From Pseudophaeomoniella oleicola (lineage: Eukaryota > Ascomycota > Eurotiomycetes > Phaeomoniellales > Phaeomoniellaceae): DNA of 64,000 nucleotides. Below the pieces are notes generated by a model. That model worked only from the letters and a program-made list of their open reading frames with translations, ran no database searches and had not been told where the DNA came from. Position 1 is the stretch's first letter; each line of letters begins with the position of its first letter. A program made the position numbers and the translations under genes. The stretch is from positions 124,001-188,000 of the forward strand of contig QWDQ01000014.1 of the NCBI GenBank assembly GCA_003868215.1. The letters run 5' to 3'. Below are positions 45,633 through 54,955 of this stretch, in pieces.

Positions 45633-47636
45633 CTAGGACAGTTAGTACGCATTACAGACTAGTATCACAAGTTGCGATACACAATGCGGGGTTAAACTCG
45701 ACGGCGATCGCAAAGACTGAAGAAATGACTCGCGAAGCTAATAGAATGATGGATTCGTACCCATGATGTCTCACTCAGGCTGTTATGTCGGGCATGGCAG
45801 TCTGCTCTGTCATACCGCCTGATCTCTGTGCAATCTGGCTGCACTTTAGTAGCGTCATCGCATGTCACAGAATACTGTACGATGCCTCTGTCAACCAAAT
45901 CGATCTTTCTTTTTGTCAGGGCCTCTTTTTGATGCAATTCCGTGTGTCCAAGACCTCTGTACGATGCGGTACAAACGGTTGCCATTTTCGGGGGCACCAC
46001 AGCAGATTTCTGGTCGTGGTATAGCGTTCATTGGACGTCACCGCAGCGGCGGATACCGAAAAGCCAAAGCCGAATGCGATAAAAAAAAAATAAACAAAAC
46101 GTGTGTTGCTTCGATATCGTGAAAATGAAGATGTCGATATTCCCTTCGTAAATGACAATGATCTGATTCGAAGATTCGAAGGTGATATGCAGCGGGAAGA
46201 TCGCAGGACGGCAAGGTCACAAGATGTGTGATTTCACCCTTGATTGCATGGATGGAACGGTGGCTTGCTCTTCGTTTTGCCTGGCCATACGCGAAAAGTG
46301 TATCAGCCCAGACACCCCTGCCACCTTTGACTTATCAGCGCTTGGAAAGCCCCAATCGATAAATGATTGGCTTTTTCCGGTACTTCCCTCACCCACACAA
46401 AACAAAAGTTTGAAAGGGATTAAATGATAGTAGAAAACAATCACACTGTCACAGTATCACGCTTCCTGTCGTCCTCATATATCTAAATTCTCACCGAATA
46501 ATATAGGGCGGAAAATGTGGCATCGACCGACTTTTGAACTTGTTTGCTACTGGGACCCAGCATGAAAAAAACTGCTACTCGCACATCCAATTCATGTGGC
46601 TAAGTAAGGGTCGGCCGATTTGCAATTGGTTCTTCCAACAAGCTGGGGCGCACGAAGTACTCTCGAGTCGATTGGCCTTTCGACAAGTGCCAATGAACAC
46701 TAGACTTTCCAATCATCAGGCTTCACCGCATCTCTGTCGTGCAGCGGGTTTTCGCAGGCTTAGCGAGGATGGGAGCTATATCTATGTCAGACATGCCCGC
46801 TCGATGCCCTTCTTTTCGGGAGATGGTGGAGTAAACTGGTCACAGGCTCCAATGATTCTTCCTTTGGAGTGACGCCAATTGGTGTATGGCGAGATGGGCA
46901 ACGGAGTTGGGCATTGTAGTGGTGTGCTGGCAAGGTTGCTAAGGCAGGGACTTTCTCAGCCTAAAGAAATAGTCGAATTGATGGTGATCATGCTTTCTGT
47001 GACAGTGTTCTTGACTTTGAGGCCCAATCATTGGCGGAAGAAGGGATTCACAGACTGAGTCAGCCCGGGGATGTTGTCGCTGTGAATGAGATGTCCAAGT
47101 CTATGGCTGTACTATGTGGTATTGTAGTACAAGCAGTGCGTGTGCACAGAGTAATACCTACAACTGCGAGCCGGGTAACATGTAGTGGCTGCCCAAGAGT
47201 CCTAAGGTAGAATGATTAGTGATACCGTACTATGACCTACAACTCAACATGGCAAATGTTAATTAGGTAAGGGACGTTAACAATTCCAGCGGTCTCGTCC
47301 GTTCGATTATCGCGGGCCGCCAATCTGTTTATCTGCATGATCTCAACTTGTCCATTTGTTTCCAGAAATGTTTCCTGCACGTCGGAGATCTAACTTAGCA
47401 TAACTTAAGACCTACATGGACATACCTCAAGCCAACAGCCTTGTCGTACATAGTAAGGTCATAACGCCACGCTGACAATCAATGATGATACCACTCGAGA
47501 CCAACAGAGAATTAAGCAAGTCTGCGTGCCTCTTGGTTTTCCTCGCACAGGTTCATGTGGAATGCATCATGCATCGTGACCCGACAAGCCTCTCCTTGCA
47601 TGAAGGAAGATCCATATGCCACATACTTCTCGGGCA
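45633..47636. other. long intergenic region, includes unresolved 5' exon(s)
   Basis: About 2 kb without a complete gene. The first coding exon(s) and promoter of the giant repeat gene should lie in 45640-46100. A frame coding FAIAVEFNPAL at about 45680-45715 is a candidate but does not join in frame with canonical sites. A 13-base oligo-A/T-rich run occurs at about 46081-46093. Frames such as 46534-46872 show no domain. Confidence 0.4.
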
Positions 47637-49404
47637 TCACAGTTTCGCTTTCCTTTCCTTTGCCGCCATCGCTCTCAGATCCTTACGCAAGATCTTGCCG
47701 GAAGGGCTTTTAGGTATCGACAGCACGAACCTCACTCCTCCTCTCAATTGTTTATAAGGAGCCGAATCCTTCTTCATGTATTCCTGAATCTCAGCTTCCG
47801 AGACGTTCTTCTGGTCGGCCACCACATAGGCACGCGGTAGCTCTGTCGCCTCTCCTTCAACTCCGATGACTGCTGCATCGATAATCGAGGGATGCGAAAT
47901 GAGCTTAGCTTCCAGTTCCGCAGGCGCTACACCATGGCCTTTGTATTTGATCATTTCCTTCTTACGATCCACGATGAACACCAGTCCGTTTTCTATGTAA
48001 CCTATATCGCCCGTGCGGAACCATCCATCTTCCGAAAATGCTTCACGGGTAGCTTGTTCATTATTATGATACTATCCAATGAGAATCAGTACGAACGAAC
48101 TTTCGACCGCAAGATAGAGTGTGGGACTTGCCTTTTTAAAGACGAGAGGCCCTTTGATTAGAAGCTCCCCTGGCCTTTTATCTGACCCCTGAAGCTCCAT
48201 CCCACTCTCATCGACGACTTTCAGCTGTGCGTTGCGGGCTGGACAGCCGACACTGCCAATGTAGCCTCCCTGACTGGGAGGAGGGATTGTGACGGCACCG
48301 GTCTGTCAATGAAATAGTTAGCATCTGTGGTCTGAACTCGGAAACAATTCTTACTGTTTCGGTGAGACCCCAGGTCTGGAAGATAGCAAGGCCAGCCCTT
48401 CCCAGTTTCTTCCCGGCTGCCAATTGCAACTCTCTTCCCATCGGGGCAGCACTTGACATAGCTTGCTCGAGATCCTGAAATTGATCCGTCACCATGGGAC
48501 TCTTCGCGATGAGCAAATATATCGGCGGCACCGAGAGGCAAAAGGTGATGCGGTGCCTTTTGTGATACGTGAGGAACTTAGGCCAGTCAAAACCCTTCAT
48601 CCAATACGTCTCTCCTCCCACTATGCTAGGATTGAGAAACGATCCTTGAACACCTGCCACGTGAGAGCACGGCAAATGAGCCAGGGTCCGAAACTCATAC
48701 CGCCCACCGCCTTGCGAAACGTAGTTCAGCTTCATGGCTTTCCACAGAAGAGTTTCCGCAACGAAGTTGCAGTGGGAAGTGCTTACTCCTTTCGGTGCTG
48801 CCGTTGTGCCAGAAGTATACAGTAGGCAAACGGTCCTGTGCACCAATATCGCCGGGTCGATGACGTGTTCCCAGTCCAATTCACTGTCAGATATGCATGC
48901 GATCCCATCTCCTACGGACGTAAGGCGAGGCTTTGGACAAGACCCAAGAACCAATACTCTTGTCAAAGGGAGTCCGCACTCTTTCGCTGCCTTGCATGCC
49001 GTCTCCCTCAGATCCTCACTACAGACCAAAACCGTGGCCCTAGCATCCCGGACCTGCCTCGCTAGTTCTACCGCACCAGACCCCGAAGCCGCCGCAGAAA
49101 ATACGCCACCCGCTGCAACGATCGCATAGAATGCCACTGGTAACATGGTCTGACCCGTTGAAAAGCAAAGAACGACGTCGCCATCATCTCTCTCCTGCCC
49201 AATTCCAAACTTATGCCTCAACGCCCAGGCAATTCTTTTGGTCAACGTACGTGCCATGCCCTTTGTAATGTATACGGTAGGATCTGCCGCGTCAATGTGC
49301 CATTTTGTATCATCTGTGCCATCCGCATACTCCGAGTCGAAAAGGAGAGTCAATATATCTAGTTTGGGAATGCCGTAGCTTTCGGGCCATTCTGACGAGG
49401 CCAT
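47637..49404 (-). CDS. AMP-forming acyl-CoA synthetase / 4-coumarate-CoA ligase-like, peroxisomal
   Basis: ANL-superfamily ligase that activates a carboxylic acid with ATP and CoA. Exons 49404-48355, 48302-48132 and 48071-47637 give 551 aa. The start at 49404 (MASSEWPESYGIPKLD) fits the family; an ORF start at 49479 is less likely. The P-loop motif is LLYTSGTTAAPKGV, A5 is QTWGLTET, A7 is WFRTGDIGY, A8 is FIVDRKKEMIKYKGHGVAPAE and the catalytic lysine is in SPSGKILRKDL. The protein ends KAKL; AKL is a type-1 peroxisomal targeting signal. The second intron is GC-AG (donor GCAAGT). The substrate is unknown: medium-chain or aromatic acids are typical of this clade. Confidence 0.92.
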
Positions 49405-50283
49405 GCTTGCTAGGTCTGGATAAGGGAGGGTAGTCCAATTGAAGCAAGCGACACAAAAGAGCAGGAGGTAGATTGACAACGTCTGCTATTTCCGTCTTTG
49501 GTCATGGATAGTAAATTCAATCCAGTGTATGCAGCATGAGGGTCGATTATCTACAACGTCGGTAGAGCACTACCACAGTACCTAACGATCTAATAGATAT
49601 TTATCGAGAACCCAAGATGAAACCCGGGAATAAACCCTCCATACTTTCCACAACCCCAACTTCCTCAATCCTTCTCTCTAACTAGAATGTTCATCATCCA
49701 GGCCAATCCCATTGCAAGATCCCCCCTCATTCCTACGCACGTAAGGTCGGTCCCGGGGTTGTTGGGGTCCAAGCGCAGATCAGGCGGGGGGTCAGACGAA
49801 ACGATCGGACGATCGTTCGAGGTACGGCAACGGGCGGAGCTTACAGTACTCCGTACTTACCAGGGTACGATGGTTAATGGGTCAGATCTGGGTCAAGTTA
49901 TGTTTGCTTTCAGTGCAAACATTAAAAGAAGGAAGTAATCATGTAGGTATGGTATATTGTACATACATAAGTTCATAGTAATCCAATGTATTGATTGACG
50001 TTTGTATACTGATTGCTGATCCTGCTGCTTGGAGGATAATTGCTCGTTAGTAGAGTATATGTATAGTATCTAAAAGGCAATGTAGCATATTTTCTCCAGT
50101 AGTTGCTAGGTATGTGAGATGTAAGCAGGAGAAAGAGTCAAAGTTTTGGTATATAGTTCTATATTGAGATGAGTAAGATACTCCATGGGTACAGTTCGAT
50201 AGGTGACCTCCAACGCCTACGCTGGACATGATGTGAGACCGGTCCACTTGTCTATATAATCCCCTTTCAATGATAGCTGTGTG
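49405..50283. other. intergenic, ligase promoter and SAM-carrier 3' side
   Basis: About 880 bp between two minus-strand genes. A/T-rich after 49930. A plus-strand frame at 49687-49938 has no recognisable domain and is not called. Confidence 0.45.
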
Positions 50284-51418
50284 TTACTCTTGCCATGCGC
50301 TCTTCTTTATCGTCTCCTGTGAGCGGCTGGCACCGATACCCACCTTCTGGGAGAGGTTATCCCTCACCACTGGTCGAACAGACTGCAACGCATCGCCTTC
50401 GTCGTTCTTTCGTCTGTCTTCAAGCCAAAACCGGCCACCTTCATAGCATCCCAAGTAGAGACCGCTTCCGAATGCAGTCCAAAAGGACCGTATAAATGCA
50501 CCACGGAATAGACCTCGAACACCTTCATGCTTTAAGACTTCTTTGCCGATCTGTAAAGCGCCCTTTCGAGGAGCTTCGAGCGACCGTCCTGGACTGTCTA
50601 CGTGGCCTGCCTTGTCCCGAGCTTGATTCTCGTCGCTCGCAGAAAGCATGATCCTCGTCTTTATCACATCTATAGGTGTTGTTATCCAGGCCGCTGCGCT
50701 TCCGGCGATTCCGGCACTCATCGCAGTAATTCTAGCACGCTCTAAGACACCATCAACTGGTTGCCCTCCTTTCTTCCTCGACCTCTGTGCTATAAAGTGT
50801 GTCTTGAGGTATTCGAAAGCGGGAAATTGCAATCCCGTGAACGGTAAATTCCTCGCAGCAAGTGCACCATAGCCCCTCCATAACCTCGTAGGATGCCGCC
50901 TAAAGTGTTTCAAGACTTCTAGTGTCGGTGACTTTCCACGTCGCTTTGTGCCATCATCAACCACTATCTGCGCGTTCTGCTTGAGTACCTCCGCTGGTGT
51001 GAGAATTGCACAGCTGACAAGCTCTGCGCCAGCGCTGCTGATTGCATGAACGGCCGGTTGTGGGATGTAGAGAGACGAATTTGGAGGAGAGATCTCGCTG
51101 ATTGTGTATTTCAAAGCTTCGTAAGTCGTGAAGAAGGCACCAGACGAAGGGATCGTGATCAATATTATTGGTCCAATGCCTTGGTAGAGACCACGATATA
51201 ATGCAGGCTTCGCAGCGCCTTCTGCAGTTTTGTATACCTCGTTATATGAAGGTGATTGAATGCGAGTTTTGAGAGTGTCTAGCGGATAGACGAGAAGGTC
51301 GACACTGAACGCTGCGAATGCACCTGCCTTTTGGATCGTCAGCTTTGGATTTTGCATTAAATGGAATGAGAATGTTGCAACCTACAAACCAGATATCCAA
51401 GTTCGTATTGGAAGCCAT
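50284..51418 (-). CDS. mitochondrial S-adenosylmethionine carrier (SLC25A26/PET8-like)
   Basis: Mitochondrial carrier family protein, likely importing S-adenosylmethionine into the matrix. I place exon 1 at 51418-51386 (MASNTNLDIWF) and exon 2 at 51327-50284, giving 358 aa. The splice produces WF|AGAFAAFSVDLLVYPLDTLKTR, a proper first helix with its PxD carrier signature. The later signatures are ILTPAEVLKQ and WITTPIDVIKTR; the third repeat's form matches PET8-type carriers. The acceptor region is AAAAGGCAG: only the first AG keeps frame with the canonical GTAGGT donor. An ATG at 51357 in the same frame would cut off the start of helix 1. Insertions around residues 240-265 make it longer than yeast Pet8. 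Confidence 0.86.
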
Positions 51419-52566
51419 GGAGCAGGTTCACTGTCGGGCAGAACTACGCACAATTGGCGTTGCGCAGAAAGAAATACCCAATAAATACAGCTACCAGATG
51501 AAGCACTGAGAGACTCTGCGAGACGTGCGTCATGAGAAAAATAGATTATCTGATTATATGCAATCTAATCTTATCTGATCCCCAACCTTCGAGGGCTTAC
51601 TCATCAAACGCAGTGCCGTCGTCGTGCTACCTGTCGAGGAACCTATGATTCGAATCTATTACTACTAAGTGATGTTACCCAATTTCTCTAATGCGATTTA
51701 CTGTCAACTTGATCGTCTGCCTTATTGGCTTCCACTGGTCCATTGACACGGTGAGCGGCTGTCTACAAGATTAATCACACCCTTGAAATGACGCACGACC
51801 AGACACATCCCTGATCATTTCCTCTCACTTGTAAAAGGCAAATGACGCTTCTGGAACTTATCACATTACGCACATGTAAGAAGTGATCTGGAGGCCTGAG
51901 GTGAAGTTCATATAGTCGAGTACATGTGCAGCGTAGTAGAACGTATAGTCTGTAGTTGCGGTGGGAAGGCGGATGACCTACGCCAAGCACCATTACACCT
52001 CGTTCAGTGAGCCACTTCCAGGTTTTGACGCTTTATGCTCCTTTCTCCGCTATCAAAAGTCATTTACATGGTAAACAAAGTACACAATGAGATTGAACCT
52101 CACTTCACAGGTCTGTGCAAGCAAAGATGGGCAAGGCTTAAACAAATCAAGCCATTCGGAGTGAGTATCGTTTGGGCAAGATTGAGCGGATCAACATTAC
52201 CGCTTCACGATCCCAGTAATGACTTTATGTGATTCCTTCAATTTCGTCATCCAACATACCAGGAATACAGCTTACATAGTGCGTGTAACTCTTGTATTTA
52301 TTCTGGGGGAGGTCACCACTCAAGGAGAGAGCCATCATGCAGCATACCTTGCTGCTGTAGAACTAAACCTTCTCCGCGCCAGGATCCCTGCTCCTCTTAT
52401 TAAGGTACATTCGCTGCCACGCTGCTCAACTTTCTTCTTCACCTCCTCTCATCTCACTTTGCGGTTACGCGCTCCCCATACTCATTCCTTCCTGTCACTG
52501 TGGATGGTGTAGCTTTCATAACCAAGTTCCTTTCTCAAACGAAAGGCCTAATCATCTATCTCAGCC
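51419..52566. promoter_or_regulatory. divergent promoter region SAM carrier / PAP2 phosphatase
   Basis: About 1.15 kb between divergent starts with no supported gene. CT-rich sequence at 52420-52520 just upstream of the phosphatase start is typical of fungal promoters. Confidence 0.4.
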
Positions 52567-53924
52567 ATGGGTATCTTCTCTCGTCGAGCCCAGGCCGATA
52601 GCGGGAGATTGCCTTCAACCAATCCCGAGGGCGCTCATCATGCGAAGTCGAGTCGCCAGCCATTCTCGATTGAATCTGGTGCATTCAACCGCCGCCCGAC
52701 CTTCGGTCAGTGGCTGAAGATGACTTGGTTGGACATTCTCTCAATGATTATTCTCGGTGCCATTGGTCTTGGTGTCTACGAGGTAAATGATACTGCGGAC
52801 AGTGCTCAAGAACAATCACTAATACCTTCCAAAAGGCTCATCCTGCTCCTACACGGTCTTTCCCAGTCTACTTCCAGGATGGTGAAGTCGTCTACCCGGA
52901 GTTCGCCTACCCTCTTCGCCGCGAAATCGTCCCAATCTGGGCTGCCGCGCTTCTAGCTGCTCTGGTTCCGATCGCCGTATTCTTCATTGTGCAAATTCGA
53001 GTCAGGTCTTTTTGGGTACGGTAATCCCTCCCGTTGATTGTTGCGCGGATTTACAAATTATCATAGGACATGAATAACGCCGTCCTCGGTCTGCTCTATG
53101 CACTCATCACAGCTGCAGTTTTCCAAGTCTTCCTCAAGGTTGGTTTTTGCTTCGAGTCTGAACGCCCTCATCGTGCTAATTCTTCATAATAGTGGTTGAT
53201 TGGTGGCCTCCGCCCTCATTTCTATGCTGTCTGCAAACCTGCTCTCCCGGCAGGCGGTAGCAATGTTCTCACCGGAAACGGCTTCGAGGGTTTGATGTTC
53301 GACCGCAGGATTTGCACAGGCGACGAATCCGAAATCGATGACTCGCTTGAATCATTCCCATCTGGGCATACAACCGCTGCCTTTGCTGGTTTCGTCTTCC
53401 TCTACTTGTATCTCAACGCCAAACTCAAAGTCTTCTCAAACTATCATCCTGCGATGTGGAAGCTTGTTGCTATTTATGCTCCCATCCTCGGGGCTGTCCT
53501 CATTGGCGGCGCTTTGACGATTGACGAGTTCCACAACTGGTATGACATTCTCGCTGGCGCAATTATCGGCACAGTCATGGCTTTCAGTGCCTATCGAATG
53601 GTCTATGCAAGCGTCTGGGACTTCAGGTTCAACCACATTCCTCTGACAAGACATACACCCTTCTCTTATGGGGCCGGTGCACCTGGCGCGGGTGGTTTCG
53701 AGACTACAGTGTGGACAAGGCAAGCCGGCTGGGGGCATGAAGAAGCACTTGGCGGCGCACCATTCGATGCTGGCTACGGCTTGAGAGGCGGATTCGGTGG
53801 TCCTGGTCAGGTCGGAGCAGGAAACGAAGAGGCCAATAGCTCCAAATACCATCGACACACCGGTTCTATCGAAAGAAGGCCAGTGGGAAACGGCTTGAAT
53901 GACAGAGGGGCTCAAGCTGTCTGA
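52567..53924 (+). CDS. PAP2-family lipid phosphate phosphatase (DPP1/LPP1-like)
   Basis: Multispan membrane phosphatase acting on phosphatidate or diacylglycerol pyrophosphate. Four exons (52567-52782, 52836-53015, 53067-53138, 53193-53924) give 399 aa. Six hydrophobic segments are visible (for example LDILSMIILGAIGLGVYE, AALVPIAVFFIVQIRV, LGLLYALITAAVFQVFLK). Motif C1 is KWLIGGLRPHF and C2 is SFPSGHTTAAF. C3 reads ALTIDEFHNWYDILAG: the His and Asp are there, but the usual SR pair is AL. The C-terminal 100 residues are Gly-rich and disordered. Either these fungal enzymes tolerate the change or the catalysis differs. Confidence 0.9.
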
Positions 53925-54373
53925 AGGATGATAGCAAAACGCACGGTAGTCACTAGCGATCCATGGTCTCTGTGGAGTCTCCACAGCACACTCACGGTAA
54001 TGGAATAGCGATGGCGTTAAAAGGCGATACCACACAAGGCTCAAATTTCTAGCAACAAAAAGGATAGTGTGCTCATGCATGCTGTCCGGTTAGCTACCTA
54101 CCTAGGTGCTTAGTTATCTTAATGAATCACTCACGAGAGTCGCAAAAATCATATGCATGAACTCATCTTTTCATACCCCTTTTTCCACCGGTGACCCCTT
54201 CTTTCCAGAGCAAAAATGAGTAAACACCTAATCAAAGACAAACAATATTGTTTGTATATGGACCATGAACAAACAACCCTCCCTCCCCTTTCCCCTCTCC
54301 CCCAAAAAATAAATTAAATAAAATGCTCCAAGAAATCAATTGATTCCAATCTCAGATTTGTTGTCTGTGTTAT
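53925..54373. other. intergenic between PAP2 gene and tRNA
   Basis: About 450 bp. On the minus strand, T runs that could end Pol III transcription of the tRNA lie at 54320-54323 (TTTT) and 54304-54309 (TTTTTT), roughly 50 and 65 nt past the tRNA 3' end. Confidence 0.4.
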
Positions 54374-54540
54374 TGCCCTCACTCAGAATCGAACTGAGAA
54401 TCTCCTCATTACACATCATTGCTATGCATACTAGTGAGGCGCTAGACCTGGACAGCATTCAAATTATTAGAATGATTCCCAGTAAGAAAAGAGGGCGGCG
54501 GAGTGACGAAGGTGCGAACTCACCATTAAGCCATAAGGGC
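54374..54540 (-). tRNA. tRNA-Thr (anticodon AGT), split by a canonical intron and a D-loop insert
   Basis: Minus strand. The 3' half is clear: anticodon stem CCTCA/TGAGG, loop CTAGTAA, T arm CTCAG-TTCGATT-CTGAG, then TGAGGGC and discriminator A. The anticodon loop holds a 19-nt insert at the standard site after position 37 (54410-54428). No partner for TGAGGGC adjoins the D arm, but GCCCTTA at 54540-54534 pairs with it fully (one G-U). It is followed by TGGCTTAATGG, a good A box. Between lies a 76-nt insert (54448-54523). Removing both gives a 72-nt cloverleaf. Weak points: position 13-22 is U-U and position 21 is C, not A. It could be a disrupted pseudogene. Confidence 0.68.
54448..54523 (-). 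other. 76-nt GT-AG insert in the tRNA-Thr D loop
   Basis: Read on the minus strand it begins GTGAGT, has a CTAAT branch-like site about 20 nt before its end, and ends CCAG, so it has all three spliceosomal signals. GGT occurs at both junctions, which would fit a 3-bp target-site duplication or simple boundary sliding. Because the insert itself starts with GT, the tRNA A box stays intact. Confidence 0.55.
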
Positions 54541-54955
54541 GATTGGGAAACTTTTCCGAGATTCGGGAGATATATTTGAATACATTGTTAAAGAGGGGGA
54601 GGAATTGTGAGTGGTGGGAGAATGCCCTCGGGTCATTACAGAGTAGGTATACGTGAAAAGCAGAACACGAAAAATAAGGTCATCGGGATGAGTCAATCAG
54701 ATCCTCCTTTTGTCCCTATTATAGTAATTTACTAGAATTGATAAATAGGCCGTGAAGTACTAAGTGATAAAGGAGACAAAACTGAATAACCGGGGTATCT
54801 GGGACGCCTTGATGCTTTTCGCTCGCCAAACCCAAAGCAAATGTGCATCCTCCCAGGTGCCCTGTGTAGCAAAAAAATACGCCTATCGTTGATGCTGAGA
54901 GAACGATTCAATACCGAGACTTGCTGTACAAGGGGAAGTCGTGTTCCCGGTTGCC
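54541..54955. other. intergenic between tRNA and coiled-coil gene
   Basis: About 415 bp. Upstream flank of the tRNA and 3' side of the coiled-coil gene. A/T-rich around 54715-54770. No gene seen. Confidence 0.4.

Noticed and set aside
46081-46093. Oligo-A run that might mark a retroposed poly(A) tail
   Set aside because: No LINE- or SINE-like sequence or target-site duplication is visible next to it.
51319-51327. Second acceptor (GGCAG) in the SAM-carrier intron
   Set aside because: It breaks frame with the canonical GTAGGT donor; only a weak GTTGCA donor would suit it, and the first acceptor gives better family sequence.
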